Source of the DNA: Lentibacillus persicus
GTDB taxonomy: Bacteria > Bacillota > Bacilli > Bacillales > Amphibacillaceae
DNA length: 64,000 nt
Direction of reading: 5' to 3'
Assembly: GCF_900112705.1 (NCBI RefSeq)
Contig: NZ_FOMR01000005.1
Span: forward strand, 62,001-126,000
Each line of letters begins with the position of its first letter. Position 1 is the stretch's first letter. Made by a program: the position numbers and the translations under genes. This document shows positions 53,904 through 63,604 of this stretch, in pieces. The notes under the pieces were generated by a model that had not been told where the DNA came from, did no database searches, and worked only from the letters and a program-made list of their open reading frames with translations.

Positions 53904-53978
53904 ATGACAGAGCGCGAGATTTTCGGGTCCTGTAAGAGGCTCATAAGGTGATTTCATAGGTCGCTATGTAAGGACGCT

Positions 53979-54059
53979 GTCTGTTACTGACCGAATTTCA
54001 TTATTGTAATTATTATATAGAAGCTGCTGGTTCTGATAGAGCTGGCGGCTTTTTTGTGG
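53979..54059 (+). repeat. Dispersed intergenic repeat, 5' part degraded
   Basis: CTGTCTGTTACTGACCGAAT resembles the head with changes; TTATTATATAGAAGCTGCTG, GTTCTGATAGAGCTGGCGGC and a T-run match the middle and tail. It can terminate the dehydrogenase gene. The following 240 bases have no recognisable gene. Confidence 0.65.
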
Positions 54060-54303
54060 TAGAGAAAGATTTAATTCGTTTTTCAAATTTTTTAGGTTTA
54101 TTCTTCGTATATGAAAGATTTCTAACTAAAAAAGGCACTCCACACACCAGGAATACCTTTCATCGGGCTGTCTTATTAGTTCAATGTATATCAGATTTTT
54201 CCTTTCCATCCTTATGCAAAGCTTCTTTTAAAACACGGTTATTCTCATCAAATTGGTTCGCTCGTTTTCGTGCGTATCCTTTACTTCAGCCTTATGATTC
54301 CGC

Positions 54304-54496
54304 CTGATTGTACTTTGCCCGGAAACGAAACATTACTATTGAAACGATGTCAAACGTATGCCGGACTGTGAGATCAAGGACTCCTTTATCAATGCAGGAG
54401 GATATTGAAGCCAGTGCATTTGATGATCAATTGTTGGAGGAATCCCGTTGGAGGTCGGAAGCACTGTTTTCGGATGAAGGGGATGAGTACGTTTAA
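54304..54496 (+). pseudogene. Broken copy of the 89-aa hypothetical gene at 24686-24955
   Basis: LIVLCPETKHYY is followed by TGA (54340-54342) where the parent has Trp, then NDVKRMPDCEIKD; a frameshift near 54390 precedes QEDIEASAFDDQLLEE. The first 24 codons are missing. It is clearly a decayed paralogue. Confidence 0.8.
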
Positions 54497-54521
54497 TTAA
54501 AAACAAATATGCTTTATTAAG

Positions 54522-54560
54522 ATCCCCTTCGCAAGGATAATATTCCTTGAGAAGGGGGAT
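54522..54560. terminator. Hairpin, paralogue of the one at 24977-25013
   Basis: ATCCCCTTC (54522-54530) pairs with GAAGGGGGAT (54551-54560, one extra G), and AAGGA with TCCTT inside. Structure is kept although the neighbouring genes are dead. Confidence 0.55.
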
Positions 54561-54624
54561 TGGCGTGGCCGACGAATAATTTTTAAAGCGCTTTGATCGG
54601 AAAATGCAGTGTTAGATACAGGAA

Positions 54625-54720
54625 TTATTCACAGCCAACGCCATCACCGTCACGATCAAAATAAGAAGCATAGCCTTGATCGCCGGTATCCGATAGCACG
54701 ATTTCTGCAGAAGCAATCGC
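54625..54720 (-). pseudogene. Remnant of excalibur-domain protein C-terminus
   Basis: Read on the minus strand, the end encodes GDQGYASYFDRDGDGVGCE and a stop, nearly the same as the end of the protein at 25066-25713. Upstream the coiled coil and membrane parts are gone. It keeps the same relation to the hairpin and the 89-aa gene copy as in the parent segment. Confidence 0.78.
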
Positions 54721-54804
54721 TTCAAGTAAATAGTAGTAACACGAAATAATAGAAAGGGAGATTTCCAACTTTTAAGGATACATTTTCTGTTCAGTATTGC
54801 TGCT

Positions 54805-55929
54805 CTATTTTGTTAGATAAGATTGATCCCAAAGAGGGAGTTTTGCTCCTATATTGTTTTCCAGTGCATTTTGATAAACTTGATAACCCCACGCCACATC
54901 TTCAGTTGGAAGGCCGCCGGTCATGCAAATAATAACATCATCATCAGACGTTCTCCCGGCTTTCTTTCCAGCGATAATGTCCCCAAGATCATCAACTTGA
55001 CTGCTGTCATAATCACCGTTATGGATTTTTTCCAACAGTTCACCGGACATCGTCCAGCTCGTAATGCTTGAGAGGCCGTCAGGGTGACTCAAACCATCTT
55101 CCAGCCATTTCTCATGCATTGACCATAGATCCGCCACCACCCGGTGGTTTTGATAAGACGCATCTGAAAAACTCGCTGCTCCGGTCAAAATGATAAGTGC
55201 TCCTGGTTTAATGCTTTCTTCTTTTATCGTGGGTTTTGTTTTGCCGGATGTCGCTACCGTTACAATATCCGACTGCTCAACACACGCATCGATATCATCA
55301 ACCACTTCAACCGGAAGTCTAATCTGCTCATGCAATTTTTCGGCAATTTGTTTTCCTTTTTCGAGATTAATATCAAACAGAACTACTTTTTCAAGTGTAT
55401 TGACAGAAGTCCTTATAGCGTCGATGCACGATTGGTTAATCGCGCCTCCCCCGACTGCGCCCAGCACCTTTGATTCTTTTTTGGCAAGGTGCTTTGAGAA
55501 GACACCGGGGACTGCACCGGTTCGGGCCGAACTGATCAAGTTGCCTGCCATGATCGCAAGCGGCGCTCCGGTTTCTTTATCATTCAGCGTGAATGTATGG
55601 ACGGAACGAGGCAACCCGTTGTTCAAGTTCTCAATGTTCGAGCCGTACCATTTGTTGCCTACAACATTATAATCCCCTCCGAGGTAGGCAATCAGCGACA
55701 TAAATCGTCTATCCGGCCCGGCTTTCGGCATATTTTCAAACGGTTCATTTTCGTTGAACCATAGCATCAGGCCATGATCATTCCTGTTTGGGCCCCCCAT
55801 AATGTAATCACCTTTACCAATCAGTCTGAACATATCTTCAATCGTGGTGATACATTGTGCCATATTTAACACACCGGCTTCGATAACGTCTTCTTCTTGT
55901 AAATATAATAGATCTAGGTTTTCGGACAT
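54805..55929 (-). CDS. Ornithine cyclodeaminase/mu-crystallin family protein (tyramine oxidase subunit B-like)
   Basis: About 374 residues. The NAD(P)-binding Rossmann motif is VLGAVGGGAINQSCIDAI (in place of GxGxxA), after the family segment SARTGAVPGVFSKHLAKK, and later VTVATSGKTKP. The protein matches the longer OCD-family branch that databases name tyramine oxidase subunit B; I see no subunit A gene nearby. Reaction could be reduction of a cyclic imine or oxidation of an amino acid. AAGGAG lies seven bases from ATG 55929; an upstream in-frame extension to 56007 is not supported. Confidence 0.75.
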   Translation of the reverse strand: MSENLDLLYLQEEDVIEAGVLNMAQCITTIEDMFRLIGKGDYIMGGPNRNDHGLMLWFNENEPFENMPKAGPDRRFMSLIAYLGGDYNVVGNKWYGSNIENLNNGLPRSVHTFTLNDKETGAPLAIMAGNLISSARTGAVPGVFSKHLAKKESKVLGAVGGGAINQSCIDAIRTSVNTLEKVVLFDINLEKGKQIAEKLHEQIRLPVEVVDDIDACVEQSDIVTVATSGKTKPTIKEESIKPGALIILTGAASFSDASYQNHRVVADLWSMHEKWLEDGLSHPDGLSSITSWTMSGELLEKIHNGDYDSSQVDDLGDIIAGKKAGRTSDDDVIICMTGGLPTEDVAWGYQVYQNALENNIGAKLPLWDQSYLTK

Positions 55930-56101
55930 TTGTACTCTCCTTACAAATAGTTTTCTTATAGTAAAATAAAATGAATCATGCAAAGCTTTTAATTTGGAAT
56001 GAGTCAATGTTTTAAATGAGGATGGAAAATGAGATGAACAAAATTCTCATCTAAAAATATGTTATGCAACCCCTTTCATTTCAAAATTATATCATTGTAA
56101 A

Positions 56102-56147
56102 AGGAAAAAATAAACCATTTTACTGAAAAATAGGAATATTTTTTCCT
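56102..56147. promoter_or_regulatory. Perfect 11-bp inverted repeat in the divergent intergenic region
   Basis: AGGAAAAAATA (56102-56112) and TATTTTTTCCT (56137-56147) lie between the OCD gene and the RpiR gene with 24 bases between arms. It may be an operator for the RpiR protein on both genes. The rest of 55930-56330 is AT-rich and has no coding signal. Confidence 0.4.
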
Positions 56148-56330
56148 GAAAGCTTATCCAAACTTATCCCTTAAAGGGAGACCTTCATCTATATAGGCCT
56201 CTATATTACTTTTTTCCGCATCGGTTAAATCTACAATTGAACGCTTGTTAATGTTAGTATGGGTTTAAGCTACTGATTCGTAATGTGTTTGAGAAAAAAT
56301 TTGATAAGCACGGTTGGGAAAGGAATGATA

Positions 56331-57230
56331 TTGAAGATGGAAGAACTATCAAACGATTTCAATGATACTGTTATAGGAAAATTGATACGTGTGAAAGAAG
56401 AATTACCTCGTAAGCAAAAAATGCTAGCCAATTACATAATTGAAAATTCTGAACAAATTGGCATTATGACTGCAAAAGAATTGGCTGATAAAGCTAATGT
56501 AGGAACTACAACAGTTATGCGTTTAACTAATAGACTGAATTATAATAGTTTTAACGTTTTAAAAAAAGACTTATATAATGCATCTCTTAATTATGGGTTA
56601 ACAACTTGGTGGCATTTGAAAAAATCTTTTGAGAACGATCAACCAACTAACAATACAGTTGGACACGTGTGGGAAGAGGTTATAACTTTATTAGAAAAAA
56701 CTCTTAGCGAAGCTTTTTATTTTAATTTTAACAAAACAATAAATCTTATGCTCGAATCGAGCAGAATTAATATATTAGGGCTTCGGTCTTCAAAAATAGC
56801 TGCTAATTATCTTGGATTTTTACTAGAAGAGTTTTCGCCGAAAATAAACCAAATTAGTAATGATGCTGAGTTTTTGTATGATCGATTATTACAAATAAAT
56901 AAAGGCGAGATATTAATAATTTTTGGGCATTCCCCTTTTGCTGTTCAAAGTGTTGAAGCAGCAAAATATTGTTATGAGAATGGAATTCAAGTAATACTTA
57001 TTACAGATTTAATGTCTTCCCCGATTACTCAATATTCATCTATCTTATTGAATGTAAAAGCAAGTAGCAAGCAATATTCTATTGTGCCAACTATTACTCT
57101 AATTGAAGCGCTTGTTATTGAATATGGTAGACGAACTTCAGATCATTCCATAGAACATCTGGATAAATTAGGAAGGCTATTAAACGAAAAAAATATTACT
57201 ACATCGCAAAATCTGAAATTTAAATTATGA
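56331..57230 (+). CDS. MurR/RpiR family transcriptional regulator
   Basis: About 299 residues. N-terminal HTH_6 domain (about residues 5-75): LPRKQKMLANYIIENSEQIG, TAKELADKANVGTTTVMRLT. C-terminal SIS domain (about residues 120-255) with NILGLRSSKIAANYLG and GEILIIFGHSPF. AAAGGA at 56318-56323 is seven bases from TTG 56331; ATG 56337 is also possible. SIS-domain regulators usually sense phosphosugars, but those beside amino-acid or peptide catabolic genes are known. It is separated by 1.1 kb from the amidohydrolase/Dpp operon, which it may control. Confidence 0.85.
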   Translation: MKMEELSNDFNDTVIGKLIRVKEELPRKQKMLANYIIENSEQIGIMTAKELADKANVGTTTVMRLTNRLNYNSFNVLKKDLYNASLNYGLTTWWHLKKSFENDQPTNNTVGHVWEEVITLLEKTLSEAFYFNFNKTINLMLESSRINILGLRSSKIAANYLGFLLEEFSPKINQISNDAEFLYDRLLQINKGEILIIFGHSPFAVQSVEAAKYCYENGIQVILITDLMSSPITQYSSILLNVKASSKQYSIVPTITLIEALVIEYGRRTSDHSIEHLDKLGRLLNEKNITTSQNLKFKL

Positions 57231-58252
57231 ATCTCTCGATTAAAACTTTTGTGAACAATTAAGGATGGTTACCGGACTACAAACATGATCGTAGTCGCCC
57301 CTGAAATAAAACATCCGCCCCCTGTTGATTCCCATTTGTATTCGTCCGCTGAACCCGGGTGCGTCAGTGGAAATAAAGAGAGCCATCATAATCACATTTT
57401 TATGCCAATCAAAATAGAGAAACAAAACGGTTTCTTTAATGCCGTCATTGAACGGACTAGGGATTAAGGGCAGGGCCTGGATCGGATTAAAATGTTCCTC
57501 TATCGCTTTTCAGCAGGAACAAAAGCATTCTTCACAAGGACAATCATGGCATCACGCACTTCAAATGGATCGAAAAACCAAAAATTCCACAGCAACTTGG
57601 ACTTAAACCTTGACCTTGAATACAGGAAGTGAATAATTTTTAAAAGCGTGCGTTATGGACGTTTATTTGTGCTGGGTTAACTCAAGGAATGTATGTATTC
57701 CTTGAATACAGTTTTAATATGGTATAGTTGATAATAATTTCTCTCTTATAATTAAGGTTTTGGCAGAACTCCTGCATTGCACCTATTTATAAGAATTTTC
57801 TATATCTTTTATTATTGAAAATCACTATTATTAAAGATCTTTGCACAATGTTCTGTTCATTCTTGACTTTTACTTAATAATTTATGTAACGTTAGTAAAA
57901 CCCCTGCTGTTACAGAGGGCTGAGCTTCGGACATCCCCCAAATGATTTTGTAATATCTCATGGAGCTGAATAAGAAGTTTGCTGAGGGGCTGTTTTCCAG
58001 CAATCACTCTTTTTGGAATATTTGAAGAACATTTTAGGAATAATTATTCTTTTTCAGTGAAAAGGCGGTTTACAAAATTCCTTCTGTGTGATAGCTTATT
58101 AAATAACAAAAAAATTTTGAAAAATACAGGTGAGGTGGTTAAATAGAATGCTTTTAAAGGGTTAGTAAGCGCTAAGTATCGATAGTGTTTTTCAGAAAAA
58201 ATACAAAAATATTATCTTTAGTACCAAAAATATGAAGATATTTTGGGCAATA
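57231..58252. other. Long intergenic region without recognisable gene
   Basis: Short open frames exist (for example 57285-57467) but none has a ribosome binding site or known family. Sequence 57480-57640 has slightly higher GC and could be decayed coding DNA. A CCCCTGCTGTTACAGAGGGC stretch lies near 57902-57921 and CTGAGGGGCTG near 57983, but no riboswitch fold was recognised. Confidence 0.35.
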
Positions 58253-58267
58253 ATGTAAGCGTTGTCG
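58253..58267 (+). promoter_or_regulatory. Candidate cre site upstream of the amidohydrolase/Dpp operon
   Basis: ATGTAAGCGTTGTCG matches WTGNAANCGNWNNCW except at the last base. It lies about 100 bases before the amidohydrolase start, suggesting CcpA control. Confidence 0.42.
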
Positions 58268-58367
58268 TAAATGGAGAAAATAGTTATCTTGCAGTGGTGC
58301 CGGCCCAGCTAGGTTTACAATTTAGATTTAATGCGTGACTTTAATTGGAGAAAGAAAGAGGTTTGAA

Positions 58368-60017
58368 ATGAGCAAATTTGATCTTATCATGATTAACGGG
58401 AATATTTTGACGCTTGATGACCACGATACGATAGCGGGGTCGGTAGCTGTGAAAAATGGCTGTATAACAGAAATTTGGCCCCAAAGAAACCCCCCTATCG
58501 ACATAGCGAAGTTATCGGATGAAACAGAAGTTATCGATTTAAAAGGCGATACACTGATTCCTGGTTTTATTGATACCCATAACCATATTTTACAATTTTC
58601 ACAACTCCAAGGGAAAGTAAATTGTAGTAGCCCATTGAATAAAAATATTAATGATATCTTGAGTAATTTGGCAAGTAAAGTTGCTGAGACACCTAAAGGG
58701 GAATGGGTAACAGGGTTTGGTTATGATGACACATTATTAGAAGATTACCGTCATCCTGAAAGGAAAGATTTAGATAAGGTATCGCCAGAACACCCAGTTA
58801 TGATTCAACATATTAGCGGGCACATAGAAGTCGTAAATTCAAAGGCAATAGAGCTAGCTGGTATTTCAGAAAGTACGCCGGTTAGTAAAGGTGGGAGTTT
58901 TGGGTTTGACAATAAAGGCATTTTAAACGGTGTGTTATATGAAAGACCTGCAATTGATTATATCTATGCTATTCTTCCGAAAGATACAGAGGAAACATTG
59001 ATAAAAAAAATGGAAAAAGCATCTAAACATTATTTATCACAAGGAATTACTACTAATACAGATGCAGGTGTAGGGACCACCCTAGGTGAAATCGAGTTTG
59101 ATATTCATGTCAAAGCCGCTCAACAAGGTGTTAATCCAATAAGAACTCGTCTCATGATATTCCATACATTGTTGAGGGAAAATGCTAAATTTGGAAATTA
59201 TACTGCGGAAGAACTAGATGTCTATATAAAGGAACAGACAAATGAATTAATAGAGTTAGATAGTGCAAAATTATTTCAGGACGGCTCTATTCAAGGATTA
59301 ACAGGGGCTTTACGAAAACCTTATCATTGCGATTCGTCTATTTTTGGTGAATTAATGTTCGATCAGGAGCAATTCAATGAGGAGGTACTAGCACTCCATA
59401 AAAGAGGTTTTCGAATTGCTGTACATGGAAATGGGGACAGAGCAATTGGCTCCATACTGGAGGCTTATGATAAAGCGTTACAAAGATATCCTAAAAAAGA
59501 TCATAGACATAGAATTGAACACGCTCAAACTGCGACAAATGAAGATTTAGATAAAATACAAGAGCTAGGTGTTGCTGCTTCATTCTTTATTAACCATGTG
59601 TATTATTGGGGAGACAGACATAAAAATATTTTTTTGGGTGAGGACCGTGCGAATAGGATGAATCCGTTATCCGAAGCGGTGGGAAGAAATCTTCTTTTTA
59701 CATTACACTCGGATTGTCCTATTACACCGATTTCTCCCCTGTTTTCCATATGGACAGCTGTAAATCGGGTGACAAGAGAAGGACGATTGTTAGGAGCAAA
59801 TCAACGTTGCGATGTAAAAACAGCTTTGAAAGCAATGACGATATACGGTGCGAAACTTAACTTCTCTCAAGAACGGACAGGTAGTATAGAAGTAGGAAAA
59901 TATGCAGATTTTGCAGTGTTAGACAGAGATCCCATTCAAGTGGATCCGATGGAAATTAAAAATATTAACGTGTTAAAAACCATTATTGGTGGAAAAATGG
60001 TTTTCGAAAAATTTTAA
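58368..60017 (+). CDS. YtcJ-type metal-dependent amidohydrolase
   Basis: The 549-residue Amidohydro_3 protein shows HxH in GFIDTHNHILQF near residue 65, KLFQDGSIQGLTGALRKPY, AVHGNGDRAIGS, IEHAQTATNEDLDKIQEL and a C-terminal HSDCPITP, the metal-binding aspartate. AAAGAGG precedes ATG 58368. It is the first gene of an operon with a Dpp/Opp ABC importer, so it probably hydrolyses an imported amide or peptide-like compound. It is a paralogue of the enzyme at 11864-13480, with the more typical HSD motif where that protein has HQD. Confidence 0.86.
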   Translation: MSKFDLIMINGNILTLDDHDTIAGSVAVKNGCITEIWPQRNPPIDIAKLSDETEVIDLKGDTLIPGFIDTHNHILQFSQLQGKVNCSSPLNKNINDILSNLASKVAETPKGEWVTGFGYDDTLLEDYRHPERKDLDKVSPEHPVMIQHISGHIEVVNSKAIELAGISESTPVSKGGSFGFDNKGILNGVLYERPAIDYIYAILPKDTEETLIKKMEKASKHYLSQGITTNTDAGVGTTLGEIEFDIHVKAAQQGVNPIRTRLMIFHTLLRENAKFGNYTAEELDVYIKEQTNELIELDSAKLFQDGSIQGLTGALRKPYHCDSSIFGELMFDQEQFNEEVLALHKRGFRIAVHGNGDRAIGSILEAYDKALQRYPKKDHRHRIEHAQTATNEDLDKIQELGVAASFFINHVYYWGDRHKNIFLGEDRANRMNPLSEAVGRNLLFTLHSDCPITPISPLFSIWTAVNRVTREGRLLGANQRCDVKTALKAMTIYGAKLNFSQERTGSIEVGKYADFAVLDRDPIQVDPMEIKNINVLKTIIGGKMVFEKF

Positions 60018-60045
60018 AAACAATCAGTTTAAAGGAGGCTTTTAA

Positions 60046-61644
60046 ATGTTTGGCGCCTACAAAAGAATTATCGTAGTATTATCGTTAATTTTGCTCATTT
60101 TATTGGCAGCCTGTAATGGTTCAAATGAGAGTTCAGGAAGCACATCAAATGAACCAGGTGCGGCGGGGGATGGTGCTGAAGATGCTACGTCTGCATTAAA
60201 TATAGCAATGGGGGCTCAGCCACCTAATCTCGATCCTCATATGTCCGCTACAATTGCAACACGTGACGTGGGTAAACAAATCTATGAAACACTTATAACT
60301 GTTGATGAGGAATATAATCAAGTGCCTATGCTTGCTGAGTCAGTTCAACAAAGTGAAGATGGCAAAACATATACATTTAATTTAAGGGAAGGAATAATGT
60401 TTCATAATGGGAAAGAAATGACTTCGGAAGATGTTGTAGCGTCCATGGAACGTTGGTTAGAATACAATGATTCGGCACAAATGTTTCTAGATGAAGCAGA
60501 ATTTAAAGCTGAAGACACGTATAAGGTAACATTAGAGGTTGCTACCCCATCCATTTTTATACTAGCAACACTAGGGACTACAACTCAGATACCTGCAATC
60601 ATGCCTAAGGAAGTTGTTGATTCGACTCCCGAAAGTGGTGTTACGGAGCATATTGGCACAGGCCCCTTTAAATTTGAAGAGTGGAAACAAGATCAATATA
60701 TCCATCTAAGTAAATATGAAGACTATCAATCGTTGGATAGTGAACCAAACGGCCTTTCAGGAAAAAAAGAGGTTTTTATTAAAGATGTTTATTTTCAAAT
60801 AGTACCTGATACTTCAACACAAGTGTCTGGCTTGCAAACAGGGCAATATAATTTGTTGCTCGAAGCTCCAAACGATAATTATCAAATGATGTTAGACGAC
60901 CCTAGTATTGAAACAACGATTAATGATTATGGTCCCTACAGCTTAATTTTCAATAAAAATGCTGGTGTTTTTCAAGATGTAGATATGAGACAGGCTGTTA
61001 ATGCTGGCATTGATTTTACTGAGATTCTTGAAACATCTTTTGTGCATGAACACATTTATGAGGTAGATTCTAGTTATGTCTCAACAAAGAATGAAAAATG
61101 GTATAGCGATGAAGGTAAGGAATATTATAACCAAAATGATCCTGAAAAAGCCAAAAAAATGTTAGCAGAAGCAGGCTACGATGGAGAAGAAGTTAAAATT
61201 CTAACAACACGTGATTACCCGCACATTTATAATACCGGAGTGGTACTTGAACAACAATTAGATAATCTTGGGATAAATGTGAGTCTGGAAGTCTATGATT
61301 GGGCGACTGCAATTAGTACTCGAAATAATGAGCCAGAAGAATGGGATTTCTTCATTACAGGAGACCAATTTTTTATCACTCCCATTGAGAATTATGTTTA
61401 TACTCATGATCAATACAGGGATCTAAACAATAGTAAATTAGATGGGTTAATAAGTGACATAAAAAATGCCGAGTCAGAAGAAGATGCTAAAGTTATGTGG
61501 GATAAATTACAACAGTACTCATGGGAAAATCTTCCTTTAATTAAAGTTGGTAATTTCAATAAAGTCAGTGCTCTTAACAGCAATGTTATAGGTTACAGAT
61601 ATTTGGACGGTCCAATCTTATGGGGTACAAAAATTGAAAAATAG
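60046..61644 (+). CDS. ABC transporter substrate-binding lipoprotein (DppA/OppA family)
   Basis: The 532-residue family 5 binding protein has a lipobox LLAAC (Cys23), a Ser/Gly-rich linker, then LNIAMGAQPPNLDPHMSATI, ETLITVDEEYNQVPMLAESV, YTFNLREGIMFHNGKEMTSE and GTGPFKFEEWKQDQYI. It delivers peptides, nickel chelates or similar solutes to the permease pair encoded next. AAAGGAGG precedes the ATG. A hairpin after its stop probably raises its level over that of the permeases. Confidence 0.92.
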   Translation: MFGAYKRIIVVLSLILLILLAACNGSNESSGSTSNEPGAAGDGAEDATSALNIAMGAQPPNLDPHMSATIATRDVGKQIYETLITVDEEYNQVPMLAESVQQSEDGKTYTFNLREGIMFHNGKEMTSEDVVASMERWLEYNDSAQMFLDEAEFKAEDTYKVTLEVATPSIFILATLGTTTQIPAIMPKEVVDSTPESGVTEHIGTGPFKFEEWKQDQYIHLSKYEDYQSLDSEPNGLSGKKEVFIKDVYFQIVPDTSTQVSGLQTGQYNLLLEAPNDNYQMMLDDPSIETTINDYGPYSLIFNKNAGVFQDVDMRQAVNAGIDFTEILETSFVHEHIYEVDSSYVSTKNEKWYSDEGKEYYNQNDPEKAKKMLAEAGYDGEEVKILTTRDYPHIYNTGVVLEQQLDNLGINVSLEVYDWATAISTRNNEPEEWDFFITGDQFFITPIENYVYTHDQYRDLNNSKLDGLISDIKNAESEEDAKVMWDKLQQYSWENLPLIKVGNFNKVSALNSNVIGYRYLDGPILWGTKIEK

Positions 61645-61651
61645 GTAATAA

Positions 61652-61678
61652 CTTCCGCTCATTTAATTGAGCGGGAAG
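61652..61678 (+). terminator. Intercistronic hairpin after binding-protein gene
   Basis: CTTCCGCTCA (61652-61661) pairs with TGAGCGGGAAG (61668-61678, one bulged G). No strong T-run follows directly, so it is more likely a mRNA-stabilising or attenuating hairpin than a full terminator. Confidence 0.6.
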
Positions 61679-61722
61679 ATAACTATCTATAAATCTATCC
61701 TTTTTTCGAAAGGAGAATTTCT

Positions 61723-62673
61723 TTGAAGGAGTATGTACTAAAACGTATTTTATCATTAATACCTATCTTATTCATTGTATCCCTTGTTGTTTTTTTTATA
61801 ATTCATATAACCCCAGGGGATCCAGCTTACGTAATGCTAGGAGATACGGCAACAGAAGAGCAAGTTGAAGAATTAAGAGGTCAATTAGGATTGGATAGGC
61901 CTATTTATGAGCAATATTTTATATGGATAGGTGGTATCGTTACAGGCAATTTAGGTTATTCCTATTTTATGGATATGTCTGTCACTACGGCATTATTAGA
62001 ACATCTCAGTCCAACCGCTGCATTAGCTTTATTAGCGGAAATCCTGGCTATTTGTATTGGTATACCTTTTGGCATCCTTGCAGCTAAGAAAAAAGGTTCT
62101 TATTTAGATCAGTCACTTATGGGATTTTCTTTATTAGGAATTTCAATCCCTAGTTTCTTATTAGCACTACTTTTAATTTTACTGATTAGTGTGCAATTGC
62201 AATGGCTCCCTGTCGCAGGATACGCGCCCATTAGTGAAGGAATTGGAATGCATCTTAAATATTTGATATTACCCGCTATTTCTTTAGGCGTTATGCAAGC
62301 TGCTCTAATTGCTCGTATGACACGTTCCTCAATGCTTGATGTTTTAAATGAAAATTATATAAAAACAGCTCTTTCCAAAGGAGCCAAAAATAGAAGTATT
62401 GTTTACAAGCATGCTTTACGAAATGCATTCCTTCCAATACTAACTGTTATTGGCCAAACGTTCGGTGTTTTAGTTACGGGTGCAGCAGTGGTTGAGACAG
62501 TGTTTAATATACCTGGCCTTGGACAATTAATAATCAATTCGATTGAACGTAGAGATTATTCAACTATACAGGGAGTAATTTTATTTATTACCTTTTCCTA
62601 TGTAATTATTAATCTACTTATTGATTTGATTTATGGAATAATTGACCCAAGGGTTAGATTATCACAAAAATAA
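61723..62673 (+). CDS. ABC transporter permease (DppB family)
   Basis: The 316-residue permease has six membrane segments, the N-terminal RILSLIPILFIVSLVVFFI, TPGDPAYVMLG, LGLDRPIYEQYFIWIGGIV, and the cytoplasmic EAA loop KTALSKGAKNRSIVYKHALR. It starts with TTG at 61723 after GAAAGGAG. It pairs with the DppC-type protein encoded next. Confidence 0.93.
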   Translation: MKEYVLKRILSLIPILFIVSLVVFFIIHITPGDPAYVMLGDTATEEQVEELRGQLGLDRPIYEQYFIWIGGIVTGNLGYSYFMDMSVTTALLEHLSPTAALALLAEILAICIGIPFGILAAKKKGSYLDQSLMGFSLLGISIPSFLLALLLILLISVQLQWLPVAGYAPISEGIGMHLKYLILPAISLGVMQAALIARMTRSSMLDVLNENYIKTALSKGAKNRSIVYKHALRNAFLPILTVIGQTFGVLVTGAAVVETVFNIPGLGQLIINSIERRDYSTIQGVILFITFSYVIINLLIDLIYGIIDPRVRLSQK

Positions 62674-62686
62674 GTGGGGATGTTTT

Positions 62687-63571
62687 ATGGACACAGTTCG
62701 TCAGAATGTTAATTTGACAGAGACTAAAAATAATTTAAAAAAGCAGCAAAGACGCTTGTTAATGCGGAAATTTCTTTCAAATAAGCCTGCAGTTACAGGT
62801 TTAAGTATAATGTTGTTTTTAATAATTCTATCAACCGTTGGTGCGTGGCTAGTTCAGTACTCTCCGCTGGAAATGGATCCTACTAGTCGTTTAGAGGGTC
62901 CTAGTGCTGAACATGTGTTGGGCACAGATAACTTTGGGAGAGATTTGTTATCAAGAGTCATATATGGTTCACAAGTATCGTTAATAGTGGGCTTTTCGGT
63001 AGCTCTTATTACATCCGTTTGTGGAATGATTATAGGGTTGTATGCAAGTTACTATAAAAGGTTAGATAATATTTTAATGAGGATATGTGATGGATTAATG
63101 TCCTTTCCTGCAATATTGTTGGCAATAGCGATCATGGCAGCATTAGGACCTAGTATAAATAATGTTATTCTAGCGTTAAGTATTGTATATACACCACATA
63201 TTGCTCGTGTTGTCAGATCCAGTGGAATAGTCGTTAGAAAGCAAACTTATATAGAAGCCATTGAATCTCAAGGTGCTTCTTCAACAAGGGTTATTTGGAA
63301 GCGTATGGCGCCAAATACATTATCACCTCTTATCGTACAGTCAACCTTTATATTTGCAAATGCAATTATTATCGAAGCAGCATTAAGTTTCCTTGGTGCG
63401 GGTGTTCCCGCGCCTCAACCCAGCTGGGGAAATATTTTGTATGACGGAAAACTGGTAATATTTAATGCATGGTGGATGACAGTATTTCCCGGAATTTGCA
63501 TTATATTGTCAACTCTTGGATTGAACCTTGCTGGTGATGGATTGAGAGATATTATAGATCCAAATTCTTAA
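62687..63571 (+). CDS. ABC transporter permease (DppC family)
   Basis: About 294 residues with six membrane segments. N-terminal MRKFLSNKPAVTGLSIMLFL, HVLGTDNFGRDLLSRVIYG, and the EAA loop IEAIESQGASSTRVIWKRMA are DppC signatures, with a C-terminal PSWGNILYDGK and LNLAGDGLRDIIDP. GTGGGGATG at 62674-62682 supports ATG 62687 over an upstream in-frame ATG at 62642 inside the DppB gene. Confidence 0.93.
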   Translation: MDTVRQNVNLTETKNNLKKQQRRLLMRKFLSNKPAVTGLSIMLFLIILSTVGAWLVQYSPLEMDPTSRLEGPSAEHVLGTDNFGRDLLSRVIYGSQVSLIVGFSVALITSVCGMIIGLYASYYKRLDNILMRICDGLMSFPAILLAIAIMAALGPSINNVILALSIVYTPHIARVVRSSGIVVRKQTYIEAIESQGASSTRVIWKRMAPNTLSPLIVQSTFIFANAIIIEAALSFLGAGVPAPQPSWGNILYDGKLVIFNAWWMTVFPGICIILSTLGLNLAGDGLRDIIDPNS

Positions 63572-63604
63572 CTAAAAAAGGATTGGAATTGAGGAGGATT
63601 TCAA

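Noticed and set aside
53979-54059. Insertion sequence with transposase
   Set aside because: The repeat is about 90 bp and encodes nothing; it is better described as a dispersed non-coding repeat.
57285-57467. Open frame of 60 codons in the long intergenic region
   Set aside because: No ribosome binding site and no family; composition does not differ from the surrounding non-coding sequence.
57890-58060. Possible TPP or other riboswitch (CTGCTG...GGGCTGAGC)
   Set aside because: The conserved TPP core (CTGAGA with GAACCTGATC-type partner) is absent and no consistent fold was found.
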